Positions 9,118 to 18,069 of a stretch of 64,000 nt of DNA are shown here, piece after piece. The notes beneath the pieces were generated by a model that worked only from the letters and a program-made list of their open reading frames with translations, was not told where the DNA came from and searched no databases. The position numbers and the translations under genes were made by a program. Source of the stretch: Pigmentiphaga daeguensis (GTDB taxonomy: Bacteria; Pseudomonadota; Gammaproteobacteria; Burkholderiales; Burkholderiaceae_B); NCBI RefSeq assembly GCF_039523035.1, contig NZ_BAAAEN010000003.1:318924-382923 (forward strand), read 5' to 3'. Each line of letters begins with the position of its first letter. Position 1 is the stretch's first letter.

Positions 9118-9216
9118 CACGCCCCTGTTCCCCAGGCGCCGCCGGGCCGGGCAGTCAGCGACGCGACGCGCGACGGCGAGCATCGCTTCAAGAAAACATT
9201 AAAGATAATCGGAGAC

Positions 9217-10215
9217 ATGATGACAACTCGTGCAATGGCCGCCCACGCCTCGGGCCTGTTATTGACTCTGGCCGGACTGACTCTCCACGGTGCCGCGCAA
9301 GCCCAGGATGAAGCCAGGACGTTTCCCGAAAAAAGCGTACGCTGGGTCATTCCGTTCCCGGCCGGCGGGGCCACCGACGTCGTGGCCCGGATGGTGGCGC
9401 AGAAGCTGACCGACCAATGGGGCCAACCCGTGGTCGTGGAAAACCGGGCTGGCGCGACAGGAGCCATCGGTTCCCAGTACGTCGCCGCGGCGGCGCCGGA
9501 TGGCTACACCCTACTGATGGGCACCGCTTCCACCCACGCGGTGGCGCCGGCCGTCAATGCCAACCTGCCCTACAAGAACCTGGCCGACTTCACGCCCATC
9601 ACCCTGGTAGCGACGTTTCCCAACCTGCTCGTCGTTCACCCGTCACTACCGGTACACAGCGTCGCAGACCTGATCGCGCTGCTGAAGGCGCACCCCGATC
9701 GCTACAACTTCGCCAGCACGGGCACGGGCGGTTCGGTACACATGGCAAGCGAGCTCTTCAAACTGAAGACCAGCACGCGCATGACTCATGTCCCCTACAA
9801 AGGAAGCAGCGAGGCCCTGGCCGACCTGCTGTCCGGGCGGGTGCAAGTGGAATTCGATAACATGACCACGGTGTGGCCCCTTGCCCAGAAGGGACGGTTG
9901 CGGGCACTGGGGGTCACGAGCCTGAAGCGGACTCCGCTGGCTCCGGATCTGCCGGCCATCGCCGAGACCGTTCCCGATTTCGATGCGCCCTCGTGGGTCG
10001 GCATCTTCGCTCCGGCCCGCACGCCGGCGGCCATCGTCCAGAAGATCGCGGCCTCGGTCTCCCAAGTCATGCAACAACCTGACGTCATCAGGAAACTGCA
10101 CGAACTCGGGGCAACGCCAGTCACCGACTCGCCCGCTGCTTTTGCGGCCTTCGTCGAGCACGACACGGAACGATGGCGCGACGTGGCAGCCAAGGCGGGT
10201 ATTCGCCTGGAATAG
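9217..10215 (+). CDS. Bug/TctC-family periplasmic solute-binding protein
   Basis: 332 residues with a signal peptide (ending GAAQAQ). Family landmarks are clear: WVIPFPAGGATDVVARMVAQ, GQPVVVENRAGATGAIGS, APDGYTLLMGTAST, and later VPYKGSSEALADLLSGRVQV. These proteins capture carboxylates for tripartite tricarboxylate transporters or act as sensors. No TctA/TctB membrane genes are near, so it is an orphan receptor, as is common in Bordetella. It follows the ligase and amidohydrolase genes by about 100 bp and probably senses or imports their substrate. Confidence 0.92.
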   Translation: MMTTRAMAAHASGLLLTLAGLTLHGAAQAQDEARTFPEKSVRWVIPFPAGGATDVVARMVAQKLTDQWGQPVVVENRAGATGAIGSQYVAAAAPDGYTLLMGTASTHAVAPAVNANLPYKNLADFTPITLVATFPNLLVVHPSLPVHSVADLIALLKAHPDRYNFASTGTGGSVHMASELFKLKTSTRMTHVPYKGSSEALADLLSGRVQVEFDNMTTVWPLAQKGRLRALGVTSLKRTPLAPDLPAIAETVPDFDAPSWVGIFAPARTPAAIVQKIAASVSQVMQQPDVIRKLHELGATPVTDSPAAFAAFVEHDTERWRDVAAKAGIRLE

Positions 10216-10305
10216 GCGGCCGAGTCCGCTGGGAAGGCTACCCCCGGTGTGTGTTGCGGTCTTTCACGGTGTTCTGGCAATACCCCCTGTCACCGGCTTT
10301 TCCTC

Positions 10306-10965
10306 TCACGACGCCTCGGCCAGCCCTCGCTTGGCAGCCGCCTGCGCCGTGGGATTCGGCGTGGGCTCGCCGATCTTGCGCAGCGTGTTCCGGTCGGTAT
10401 GGTGGAACGGCTCCGCCTGGCCGGGGATGACCAGTATCGTGTCCTGCTCGTAGGACCAGGTGCCGTCGTCGTTGATCGTGACCGTGATGGTGTAGCTCTC
10501 GGTCTTGAATGCGTATTCCAGGAACGGATTCGACACGATCCCGTTCGTCAGCGAACCCCGCACGGCATGGAGCGTGAAGCGCCGCGCGTCGGGTGAGGCC
10601 TGGCCCACCGCCATCGCCGCCTGCCCTCGTGGGATCGACAGCGTCTGCATCACCGCCCCCGTCGCGGGCTCCCACAGCCAATAGCCCACCTGGTCGTGGA
10701 AAGTTTCGACGTCATCCGGCTTGACGATGCGGGTGTGGTAGCGCAACCCGTAGAACAATTGCGGACCGTTGGTCTGCGCATCGATGGGCTGGAGCTCCAT
10801 GTGCTCGATGAACGCCTGCTTCTCGGGGCCGTCCGCCTTGGGGTTGATGTCCAGCCCGCGCGCGCCCGTCCAGATGCCGGCCATGCCGGTCAGCGGCCCG
10901 AGGTTGGCCAGCGTGTGAACATCCGGTTCCGGCTCGGTATAGATGTCCTTGGGATAGTTTTCCAT
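10306..10965 (-). CDS. FABP-like heme-binding beta-barrel protein (DUF1794/nitrobindin type)
   Basis: 219 residues. The middle part follows the small beta-barrel heme-binding family: LGPLTGMAGIWTGARGLDIN near the N-terminus, then YHTRIVKPDDVETFHDQVGY, YWLWEPATGAVMQTLSIPRG and the late SYTITVTINDDGTWSYEQDT. The first G-x-W segment and late strands match the pattern of nitrobindin/THAP4-like domains, which bind heme b and react with NO or peroxynitrite. No signal peptide is seen, so it is cytoplasmic. It converges with the Bug gene at 9217. Family assignment is by pattern. Confidence 0.65.
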   Translation of the reverse strand: MENYPKDIYTEPEPDVHTLANLGPLTGMAGIWTGARGLDINPKADGPEKQAFIEHMELQPIDAQTNGPQLFYGLRYHTRIVKPDDVETFHDQVGYWLWEPATGAVMQTLSIPRGQAAMAVGQASPDARRFTLHAVRGSLTNGIVSNPFLEYAFKTESYTITVTINDDGTWSYEQDTILVIPGQAEPFHHTDRNTLRKIGEPTPNPTAQAAAKRGLAEAS

Positions 10966-10995
10966 GGTGGGTCCAGGGGGTGGGAATGAAAGATA

Positions 10996-11112
10996 TCAGC
11001 TCAGCACGATGGCGTCCGGCCGGTCGGCTTCGGGCGGCAGCTTCTCGCCGGCCATCTCGCGCAGGGTCGATTCGATCATGCCGGACATCGCGTCCAGGGC
11101 GAGGTCGAAGAT
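10996..11112 (-). other. Short ORF or gene remnant
   Basis: A frame on the minus strand ends at 10996-10998 and encodes about 38 residues (LIFDLALDAMSGMIESTLREM, then AGEKLPPEADRPDAIVLS). The composition is protein-like rather than shadow-like, but there is no strong start or ribosome binding site and upstream the frame closes at about 11140. It may be a tiny gene or the end of a deleted one. Function unknown. Confidence 0.3.
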
Positions 11113-11245
11113 CAACAGAACAGAATGGGCGGATTATACGTAGGTCGGAAGACCCGCCCGGACATGGGCCGTCCCCAGGCGCCCGTTGCCGTGTCGATCT
11201 GCCGCTCTTGCTACCCCCGCAGCTGGCGGCCGGTCCCCCTCCCCG

Positions 11246-12226
11246 TCACTGCTGCTCGATGCCCGCCGCCTTGACGAGCTTCGTCCATCGGGCGATTTCG
11301 ACTTTCTGGAACTCCGCCAGCTCCTGGCGGGTTCCCGCAATCGGCTTCCATGCGTTGTCGCCGAAGTACCGGGCGGCCTCCTGCGATCGCATGATGGGAA
11401 CGATGAGCGCGTTGAGCTTGTCGGCGACGTCGTCCGGGGTACCCTTGGGCGCGAACACCGCCAGCCAGCCGCTGGCCTCGTAGCCGGGAACGCCCTGCTC
11501 GGCTATCGTCGGAATGTCCTCATAGCCGGGCATGCGCGTGGGCGTGGACACGCCCAGGGCCTTGAGCTTGCCCGCGCGCACGTGCGGCATCACCGCCGGC
11601 GCGTCGCCGAACACGATGTCGATCTGCCCCCCCATCACGTCCGTGACGGCCAACGGCAGCGTCTTGTACGGCACATGCAGGATGTCGATGCCGGCAAGCT
11701 CCTTGAGCACTTCGCCGCCGGCCCTGGACGAGGAATTGCCGGAGCCGAACGTCAGCTTGCCGGGATTCTTCCGGGCCGCGGCGATCAGCTCCTGCACGTT
11801 CTGGTAAGGCGCGCCGGGCGCGACCGTCAGTACCACGCCACCCACGATCATCGCGGTGATGGGCACGAAATCCGCCACGGGGTCGTACGGAAGCTTCTTG
11901 AAGAGCGCGAGGTTCGCGGCATGCGTCGTATTCGTCCCGACGACGATGGTGTATCCGTCCGCGGGCTGGCGCAGGACGTGTTGCAAGGCGATGAATCCGC
12001 TGGCGCCGGGCTTGTTGTCGACGATCACCGGCTGCTTGGTGATCTCGGTGATGTGCTTGCCGAGGAAGCGGGCAGCCAGGTCCGTCGTCGTGCCGGCGCC
12101 GAACGGCACGACGATGGTGATGGGCTTGCTGGGGAAGTTCCCGGCCTGGGCCTGCGCCTGCGGCGAGGCGGCCAGGGCCAGCGGCCCCGCCAGCACGAGC
12201 GCCTGCAATTTCTGGATCGTTCTCAT
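11246..12226 (-). CDS. Bug/TctC-family periplasmic solute-binding protein
   Basis: 326 residues. Signal peptide MRTIQKLQALVLAGPLALA ends near AQAQA. The core motifs are ITIVVPFGAGTTTDLAARFL, KQPVIVDNKPGASGFIALQ, PADGYTIVVGTNTTHAA and VPYKTLPLAVTDVMGGQIDI. It lies 67 bp downstream of an acyl-CoA dehydrogenase and a MaoC gene on the same strand. The three probably form one operon for uptake or sensing and beta-oxidation-like processing of a CoA-linked acid. No transporter membrane subunits are present. Confidence 0.92.
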   Translation of the reverse strand: MRTIQKLQALVLAGPLALAASPQAQAQAGNFPSKPITIVVPFGAGTTTDLAARFLGKHITEITKQPVIVDNKPGASGFIALQHVLRQPADGYTIVVGTNTTHAANLALFKKLPYDPVADFVPITAMIVGGVVLTVAPGAPYQNVQELIAAARKNPGKLTFGSGNSSSRAGGEVLKELAGIDILHVPYKTLPLAVTDVMGGQIDIVFGDAPAVMPHVRAGKLKALGVSTPTRMPGYEDIPTIAEQGVPGYEASGWLAVFAPKGTPDDVADKLNALIVPIMRSQEAARYFGDNAWKPIAGTRQELAEFQKVEIARWTKLVKAAGIEQQ

Positions 12227-12293
12227 GTCGTGTCTCCTTTGGTGTCCGTCCGTGCACGTCCGGCGGGTGACCGCCCGGACCGCATCCCGGCAG

Positions 12294-13433
12294 TCACATG
12301 CGCATCGCCTTGGCGATGATGCTGCGCTGGATCTGGGAAGTTCCCCCGCCTATGGTCGATTGCATGCCCTCGCGGAAATAGCGCTCCATGTCGGACTCGG
12401 GCAGCATGCTGTGTCCGCCCAGGATCTGCATGCCCTGGCGCGTCACCGTCTGCAGGGTCTCGGACGCCATCAGCTTGGCCATGCTGACTTCCCGCGAGCA
12501 AGGCAAGCCCCGCGAGGCCATGTCGGCGGCGCGATACACCATCAGGCGCGACGCGTCGACCGCGGTCTGCATGTCGGCCAGCATGTGGCGGATCACCTGG
12601 AAGTCGTATATCGGCTGGTCGAACTGGATGCGCTCGTGCGCATAACGCAGGGCATCGCTGACGGCCTGCTGCGCGTTGCCGACGTAGGCGGCCGACACGG
12701 CTATCCGCTCGAGCTCCAGATGATCGGTGATGATGCGCCAGCCGTCCCCCGGCTCGCCCAACATGTTGGCATCGGGCACCCATGCGTCGTCCACGAATAT
12801 CTCGGTGGTACCGGTGGCGCGGCGCGCCATCGTCGGCAGGCGCCGGATATCCAGCCCCTTCGTGTCGTTGGGCACCAGCAGCACCGACAGGCCCTTGTGC
12901 TTCTTCGCTTCCTTGTCTGTGCGCACCAGCATCGCGATCACCACGTTCCTTGCCGCCGCGCCGGAACACCACAGCTTCTGGCCCCGGATCACCCAGCCCT
13001 GGTCGCGCGGCTCGGCCCGCGTGCGCGTCGACGCCGCGTCGGAGCCGGCCTGGGGCTCGGAGATCGAGATCGAGAAACGCAGGTCTCCCCGCATGAACGC
13101 GGGAAGATAGCGCTCTTTCTGCTCCGGGGTGCCGAACTTGACGATGTTCATGCCGGTGAACGTCGCGACCATGAAAGCCGTCGCGAAGTCGAAGCCATAG
13201 CGCGCCAGTCCCTCGCACATCAATGCGTAGTCGAAGATCGTGCCGCCATCGCCGCCCTGGTCCTCGGGTATCAGCAGGCGCAGCCAGCCCAGCTTGGCCA
13301 CTTTTTCATAGGCTTCGTAGGGATAGGCGCGGTCAATGTCGCACTTGCGCACATACTCGCGGCCGATCTCCTGCTCCATCACGCGCGCGACGGTGTCGCG
13401 CCACAAGACCTGCTCTTCGTTCAGGAAATCCAT
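12294..13433 (-). CDS. Acyl-CoA dehydrogenase
   Basis: 379 residues, normal for the family; the start at 13433 (MDFLNEEQVLW) follows a GAGAAC site. FAD and substrate motifs are visible: FSISISEPQAGSDAASTRT in the middle domain and ILGGHSMLPESDMERYFREG near the end. In the usual catalytic-Glu position of the C-terminal motif, this protein has IGGGTSQIQR instead of xEGT, so the base may sit elsewhere, as in isovaleryl-type enzymes. It oxidises acyl-CoA to enoyl-CoA, feeding electrons to ETF. The MaoC hydratase gene upstream fits the next hydration step. Confidence 0.9.
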   Translation of the reverse strand: MDFLNEEQVLWRDTVARVMEQEIGREYVRKCDIDRAYPYEAYEKVAKLGWLRLLIPEDQGGDGGTIFDYALMCEGLARYGFDFATAFMVATFTGMNIVKFGTPEQKERYLPAFMRGDLRFSISISEPQAGSDAASTRTRAEPRDQGWVIRGQKLWCSGAAARNVVIAMLVRTDKEAKKHKGLSVLLVPNDTKGLDIRRLPTMARRATGTTEIFVDDAWVPDANMLGEPGDGWRIITDHLELERIAVSAAYVGNAQQAVSDALRYAHERIQFDQPIYDFQVIRHMLADMQTAVDASRLMVYRAADMASRGLPCSREVSMAKLMASETLQTVTRQGMQILGGHSMLPESDMERYFREGMQSTIGGGTSQIQRSIIAKAMRM

Positions 13434-13463
13434 GTCGTTCTCTCGATGGAAAGATGGCAATGA

Positions 13464-13910
13464 TCATTGGGCCGGCAGGCGCTGGCGCCGCACGAGCAGG
13501 CTGAACTCGCAACTCAGCACGGTTTCGTCGCGCTGGTTGACCGCGACGAGCTTCGTCGTCGCGATGCCGTGCCTCTCGCCTTTGTCGCGCAGGTTGATGA
13601 TTTCGCTCTCGGCATGCAGGGTGTCGCCGATGAACGTAGGCTTGAGGAAACGCAGCTTGTCCACGCCGTAGAAGGCTTCGACGACGCTCGAATCGAAACC
13701 GAGCAACGCATTCACGACCACGAACACCAGGCCGCCCTGTACGACGCGCTGGCCGTAAAGAGATCGCTTGGAAAACTCCGCGTCCGCATGGATGGCCAGC
13801 CAGTTGCCGGTCAGGCCGCAGAAATTGACGACGTCCGTCTCGGTCATGGTGCGGCCGCCGGAGCGGCGGCGCTGGCCCAGGGACAGTTCGTCGAAAGGCT
13901 GGGTAATCAT
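13464..13910 (-). CDS. MaoC-like dehydratase
   Basis: 148 residues forming a single hot-dog fold. The hydratase signature is present: TETDVVNFCGLTGNWLAIHAD followed by YGQRVVQGGLVF, with the Asn-x-x-His pattern shifted to NWLAIHAD. Such enzymes hydrate enoyl-CoA or related CoA thioesters. It is the first gene of the minus-strand MaoC / acyl-CoA dehydrogenase / Bug operon, 30 bp from the dehydrogenase. The upstream region is AT-rich (about 13935-13995) and probably holds the promoter. Confidence 0.85.
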   Translation of the reverse strand: MITQPFDELSLGQRRRSGGRTMTETDVVNFCGLTGNWLAIHADAEFSKRSLYGQRVVQGGLVFVVVNALLGFDSSVVEAFYGVDKLRFLKPTFIGDTLHAESEIINLRDKGERHGIATTKLVAVNQRDETVLSCEFSLLVRRQRLPAQ

Positions 13911-14260
13911 CGAATCCGGGCCTCCATTCGAGCGGATGGCCGAATTCTAGATTCTTATTTCGTTTTTAAAAGTCTAATTTCATTTTAATTATTTGATCGG
14001 CAGGTGAAAAAGCGTCCGGAGCAAGCCAATTCCGGCCAGACATGAGGCGCGTCATCGATACCAAACCATTGATATTTCTGGGAAATTCTCTGGAGCATCT
14101 CGCTTCCGCCGCGTCGAATCCCGCTTCGCGAGCGACACGCTAGGACTTTCCCTAGGTCATGGGCATGACGATGTCCCTGTCCGTGAACCCGCGCCGATGG
14201 ACGCCCCCTTGTGTCGCCGCCCCGGACGCGCCCGGGTACTTCTGCATGAGTTTTTCGGGC

Positions 14261-14289
14261 TTGACCCTGGTCTAAGCAGACAATTAATA
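14261..14289 (+). promoter_or_regulatory. Sigma70-like promoter in the 13911-14376 intergenic region
   Basis: TTGACC at 14261, a 17-bp spacer and TTAATA at 14284, 88 bp before the VOC gene, make a good promoter for the VOC/cupin/rhodanese/Bug operon. The rest of this 466-bp gap between divergent operons contains no ORF I can support. Confidence 0.5.
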
Positions 14290-14376
14290 TTTTAGAACAA
14301 TCGGTCCAACATTTGGAATTTACGCGGTGCCGGGCCGGCGGATGCACTCGGTACACATGACAAGGACCACCCCACC

Positions 14377-14784
14377 ATGACTCAACCCCTGCTTGGCAAG
14401 CTCCGCCACATCTCCCTTTCGGTGAAGGACATCGAAGAAACCGCACGCTTCTACGAACAGGCATTCGGCATGTTCCGCGTGCGCCAGTCCAACGTCGCCG
14501 TCATGATGTCCGACGGCGTGGTCAGCCTGGCCATCATCAGCTCGACCAAGAATCCCAACGCGGAAGAACGCGAGGGCCTTCATCACATGGGCTTCCTGAT
14601 CGACGAGATGGAAAACGCCGCGGACCGGGTACTGGGCGCCGGCGCTCAGTACCACGGCCAGATCAACGGCGTGGGCAAGGGCCCGGCCACCGAGCGCAAG
14701 TACCGCGACCCGAACGGCATCGTGTTCGACATCGTCACGCGCGAGCACGCCGAGCGCGTCTGGTGCCTGCCGCAGATCGTGTAA
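14377..14784 (+). CDS. VOC (glyoxalase/bleomycin-resistance) superfamily protein
   Basis: 135 residues with two beta-alpha-beta-beta-beta modules: LRHISLSVKDIEETARFYEQ starts the first, and GLHHMGFLIDEMENAADRVL starts the second, with RDPNGIVFDIV near the end. The His in RHISL, the His in LHHMGF and a late Asp/Glu are candidate metal ligands. VOC proteins include extradiol dioxygenases, isomerases and lyases, so the reaction cannot be named. It is the first gene of an operon with a thiol-dioxygenase-like cupin, a rhodanese and a Bug receptor, suggesting a role in sulfur-compound catabolism. Confidence 0.85.
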   Translation: MTQPLLGKLRHISLSVKDIEETARFYEQAFGMFRVRQSNVAVMMSDGVVSLAIISSTKNPNAEEREGLHHMGFLIDEMENAADRVLGAGAQYHGQINGVGKGPATERKYRDPNGIVFDIVTREHAERVWCLPQIV

Positions 14785-14794
14785 GGAGAACCCC

Positions 14795-15346
14795 ATGCCG
14801 AATCATCCCTACACGCTCGAACAGTTCTGCGAGAACACCCGCGCGACCCTGCGCCAGGATCCCGGCCGCGCCGGCCAGGAGCGCGTCTGCGCCGATTTCG
14901 AACGGCTGCTGCAATCGCCGGCCTTCGTCGACAAGTACTGCGCGCCGGAGCTCGAACGCAAGCTGTACCGCGTCCATACCGACCCCGAACTCGGTTTCGA
15001 GGTCCTGGTCCACCTGAACAAGGCGGCGCGCAAGTCCCCGCCCCACGACCATGGCGAATCCTGGGCGATCTATGGCCAGGTCACCCGGTGGGTGGATATC
15101 ACCAACTACCGGCGCGTCGACGACGGCCGGCAGCCCGGCCGCGCCGACCTGACGCCGACCGAGTCCTTCCGGCTGGAACCGGGGCAGGCCCGGCTGTTCC
15201 CGCAAGGCGCCATCCACGCGATCGACTACCCCGACCAGGCCGTGTTCGCGCGCGTCACCGGACGCGACCTGGACGCCTTCCATCGCGACATGTTCGATCT
15301 CGAGACGGGAACGGTCACCCGCATGACTCCGCAGCGGGCGAGCTGA
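14795..15346 (+). CDS. Cupin, cysteine-dioxygenase-like
   Basis: 183 residues, 10 bp after the VOC gene with GGAGAA before the ATG. The first cupin motif is PPHDHGESWAIYGQVTRW (around residues 77-94), which matches the HxH metal site and the following Trp/Tyr region of thiol dioxygenase-type cupins. The second motif contains the His in FPQGAIHAIDYPDQAVFARV. The protein is somewhat shorter than typical cysteine dioxygenases. It may oxidise a thiol using Fe(II) and O2, or be a related cupin of other function. The rhodanese downstream supports sulfur chemistry. Confidence 0.7.
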   Translation: MPNHPYTLEQFCENTRATLRQDPGRAGQERVCADFERLLQSPAFVDKYCAPELERKLYRVHTDPELGFEVLVHLNKAARKSPPHDHGESWAIYGQVTRWVDITNYRRVDDGRQPGRADLTPTESFRLEPGQARLFPQGAIHAIDYPDQAVFARVTGRDLDAFHRDMFDLETGTVTRMTPQRAS

Positions 15347-15376
15347 CGTGGCGCCCCGCACCATGGAACAACCGAC

Positions 15377-16990
15377 ATGAACATGCCAGGACAGGAACGG
15401 ATCGTGACCCCCGCCGAATTGCGGGCGCGCCTGCGGCGCGACGGGGAACTCGCCCTGGTCGACGTTCGCGAAGAACTTCCCTTCTCCCGCAGACACCTGC
15501 TGCAGGCGCGCTGCATCGCGCTGTCCCGGCTGGAGGTGCTGATGCCGCAGCGCATACCCCGCCGATCGACGCCCATCGTGCTGTGCGCCGACGCGGCGCT
15601 GAACCAACGGGCGCGCGGGCGGCTGGCCAGCCTCGGCTATACGGACGTCTCCGCCCTGGAAGGCGGGATCGAGGGCTGGGCCCGGGCCAGCCTGCCGGTC
15701 TTCAGCGGCGTCAACGTACCCAGCAAGGCCTTCGGCGAATTCGTCGAGCATGCCTATCGCACGCCCTCGATAGACGCGAAGGAACTGCAGCGCCTGCTCG
15801 ACGCCCGTGCCAACGTGAAGGTATTCGACTCGCGTCCCTATGACGACTACACCGCCGAGACCATCCCCACATCCACCAGCGCGCCGGGCGCGGAACTGGC
15901 GTTCCGCGTTCCCGAGGCCATCGTGAACGACGACACGCTGGTGGTAGTCAACTGCGCCGGCCGCACCCGCAGCATCCTGGGGGCGCAATCCATCATCAAC
16001 GCCGGCCTGCCGCAACACGTCGTTGCCTTGCGCAACGGCACCATGGGATGGCGCCTGGCGGGGCTGGCGGTGGAAACCGGCGCGGAACGCCGCCTGGCCG
16101 CGCCCTCGCCTCAAGCCGCGCAGGCCTCGCGCATGGCCGCGCAGCGCTTTGCCGACGCCGCCGGCGTACGCGAGGCCGACCTGCCCATGCTCCACCAATG
16201 GCTGGACGAGCGCGAGGCGCGCACGCTCTATGCGCTGGACGTACGCACGCCCGATGAAGCCGCGCGGGATCCGCTGCCCGGCACGCTGTCCGCCCCCGGC
16301 GGTCAACTGGTACAGGCAACCGATCTCTATGTCGGCACCCTGCAATCGCGCATTGTCCTGCTCGATCCGGAGCACACGCGGGCGCTGATGACGGGAGCCT
16401 GGCTGCGGTGCATGGGATGGCGCGACGTCTACGTGGCACCGCCGCACCGGGTCCGCGACATGGCCGCCCTGCTCGCGACGCGGCCGGCTCCGCTGCCGAC
16501 GCCGGCCAGCCCGGGATTGGACGCCGCCGAGGCCCAGGCCTACATGCAGGCCATGGACGTGACGGTGCTGGACCTGTCCTGGAGCCGCCACTACAAGCGG
16601 CGCCACGTGCCGGGCGCCGTGTTCGCCTCGCGCAGCCACCTGGATGCGGCCCTGAATGCCCATGCCGGCAGCGCGGGCTACCTGCTGACCTGCGAGGACG
16701 GCCGCGTCTCGGGTTTCGCCCTGGCCGAGGCACAGGCCCTTACCAGAAAGCCTGTCCACTACCTGGCGGGCGGGATCGCGGCCTGGTCCGCGGCCGGCCT
16801 GCCGTTGACCAGCGACGAACAACACTGGTCGGTGGAACCCGAAGACGTCTGGCTGCGCCCCTTCGAAAGGTCGACCCAGACCCGCCAAGCCATGGACGAA
16901 TACCTGTCGTGGGAAGTCGACCTGCTGGAACAGGCCCGCCTGGACGGCAGCCTGAACTTCCAGGCCTATGCGCTGCAGCGGCCCACCTGA
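15377..16990 (+). CDS. Four-domain rhodanese-like sulfurtransferase
   Basis: 537 residues made of four rhodanese-like repeats (about 10-105, 130-235, 260-365 and 385-490). Candidate active-site residues: Cys70 (VLCADAALNQR), Cys193 (NCAGRTRSI, the best-formed loop) and Cys439 (LLTCEDGRVSG). In the third repeat the loop reads VLLDPEHTRAL with Asp330, so it is probably inactive and structural. Rhodaneses move sulfane sulfur from thiosulfate or persulfides. Lying between a thiol-dioxygenase-like cupin and a Bug receptor, it may detoxify or transfer sulfur released from an organosulfur substrate. Confidence 0.88.
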   Translation: MNMPGQERIVTPAELRARLRRDGELALVDVREELPFSRRHLLQARCIALSRLEVLMPQRIPRRSTPIVLCADAALNQRARGRLASLGYTDVSALEGGIEGWARASLPVFSGVNVPSKAFGEFVEHAYRTPSIDAKELQRLLDARANVKVFDSRPYDDYTAETIPTSTSAPGAELAFRVPEAIVNDDTLVVVNCAGRTRSILGAQSIINAGLPQHVVALRNGTMGWRLAGLAVETGAERRLAAPSPQAAQASRMAAQRFADAAGVREADLPMLHQWLDEREARTLYALDVRTPDEAARDPLPGTLSAPGGQLVQATDLYVGTLQSRIVLLDPEHTRALMTGAWLRCMGWRDVYVAPPHRVRDMAALLATRPAPLPTPASPGLDAAEAQAYMQAMDVTVLDLSWSRHYKRRHVPGAVFASRSHLDAALNAHAGSAGYLLTCEDGRVSGFALAEAQALTRKPVHYLAGGIAAWSAAGLPLTSDEQHWSVEPEDVWLRPFERSTQTRQAMDEYLSWEVDLLEQARLDGSLNFQAYALQRPT

Positions 16991-17034
16991 GGCCGCGCGC
17001 CGTTCGCAAACGATAAGAAAACCGGAGACATCTC

Positions 17035-18030
17035 ATGACACAGCAAAGACTCGGCAAGCCCGTCCTTGGCCTCACGGCGCTCGCACTGTCCTGCGCCGGC
17101 GGCCTGCCCACCACCCTGGCCGCGGACGCCACGTGGAAACCGGCCAAGCCCATCAAACTCATCGTCGCCTACCCCGCGGGCGGTCCGGTCGACCAGATGG
17201 CGCGCGCCTTCTCGAACGAAATGGCGAACGAACTCGGCCAGCCCGTCATCGTCGACAACCGCGGCGGCGCCAGCGGCGCGCTGGGCGCCAACTTCGTCCG
17301 CCGGGCGGAGCCCGACGGCTACACCATCAGCCTGATCATGGACGCCCACACCATCGTGCCCAGTCTGATGAAGGATGCCGGCTATCGCCCGCTGGAAGAC
17401 TTCACCCCCATCGGCCTGGTCACGCGCGCGCCCATGGCCATCGGCGTCAACGCGCAGCGGCCCTACCAGACCTTCCGCGACGTCGCCGAAGCCGCCAGGG
17501 CCAAGCCCCGAAGCGCCAGCTATGGCGTCTCGCAGGGTACGCAGGGCAGCCTGGTCATGCTCCAGCTCCAGCGCCTGGGCAATTTCGAACTGCTCAACGT
17601 GCCCTACAAAGGCGCCGCGCCCGCGCTGCAGGATGCGCTGGGCGGACAGATAGACATGGTGGTCGGCTTTCCCAGCAAGGTCATGCCCTACATCCAGAGC
17701 AAACAGATGCGCGTACTGGCCGTCACCTCGAAAGAACGCTCGAAAGACCTTCCCGACATTCCCACACTGGGCGAGCAAGGCTTCGGCGAGATCGACTGGT
17801 CGGGCTGGATGGGACTGGCGGGGCCCGCCGGCATGCCGCCGGCCATCGTCCAGCGCTACAGCAGCGTCTTGAAGAAGGTACTGTCGGAACCCGCCGTGAT
17901 CGAACGCTTCAATGCCGCGGGCATGCCGGTGGACTTCAGCGATCCGCCCACCTTCGCGAAATTCATGGCGTCCGAAACCGCCTACTGGAACAAGGTCATC
18001 GTGGATGGCAAGCTCGCCGCGTCCAACTGA
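17035..18030 (+). CDS. Bug/TctC-family periplasmic solute-binding protein
   Basis: 331 residues; signal peptide ends near LAADA. Landmarks are KLIVAYPAGGPVDQMARAFS, GQPVIVDNRGGASGALGANF, EPDGYTISLIMDAHTI and NVPYKGAAPALQDALGGQID. It lies 45 bp after the rhodanese gene behind CGGAGA. It is the last gene of the VOC/cupin/rhodanese operon and probably binds the operon's substrate in the periplasm. No transporter subunits are encoded here. Confidence 0.92.
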   Translation: MTQQRLGKPVLGLTALALSCAGGLPTTLAADATWKPAKPIKLIVAYPAGGPVDQMARAFSNEMANELGQPVIVDNRGGASGALGANFVRRAEPDGYTISLIMDAHTIVPSLMKDAGYRPLEDFTPIGLVTRAPMAIGVNAQRPYQTFRDVAEAARAKPRSASYGVSQGTQGSLVMLQLQRLGNFELLNVPYKGAAPALQDALGGQIDMVVGFPSKVMPYIQSKQMRVLAVTSKERSKDLPDIPTLGEQGFGEIDWSGWMGLAGPAGMPPAIVQRYSSVLKKVLSEPAVIERFNAAGMPVDFSDPPTFAKFMASETAYWNKVIVDGKLAASN

Positions 18031-18034
18031 CCCG

Positions 18035-18069
18035 GAAAGAAAAGGCTTTCCCGTTCAGCCGGAAAAGCC
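18035..18069 (-). terminator. Rho-independent terminator for the IclR gene
   Basis: Read on the minus strand, GGCTTTTCC (18069-18061) pairs with GGGAAAGCC (18052-18044), nine pairs including one G-T, and is followed by TTTTCTTTC (18043-18035). It overlaps the end of the IclR gene and sits between convergent genes. Confidence 0.55.

Noticed and set aside
13985..14464. Minus-strand ORF in the gap before the VOC gene
   Set aside because: It overlaps the start of the VOC gene and the promoter, has low-complexity Arg/Gly composition and no motif.
14735..16888. Long (717-codon) open frame antisense to the VOC/cupin/rhodanese genes
   Set aside because: It runs fully opposite three well-supported genes, is Gly/Arg/Gln/His-rich without domain motifs, and is a normal high-GC shadow.
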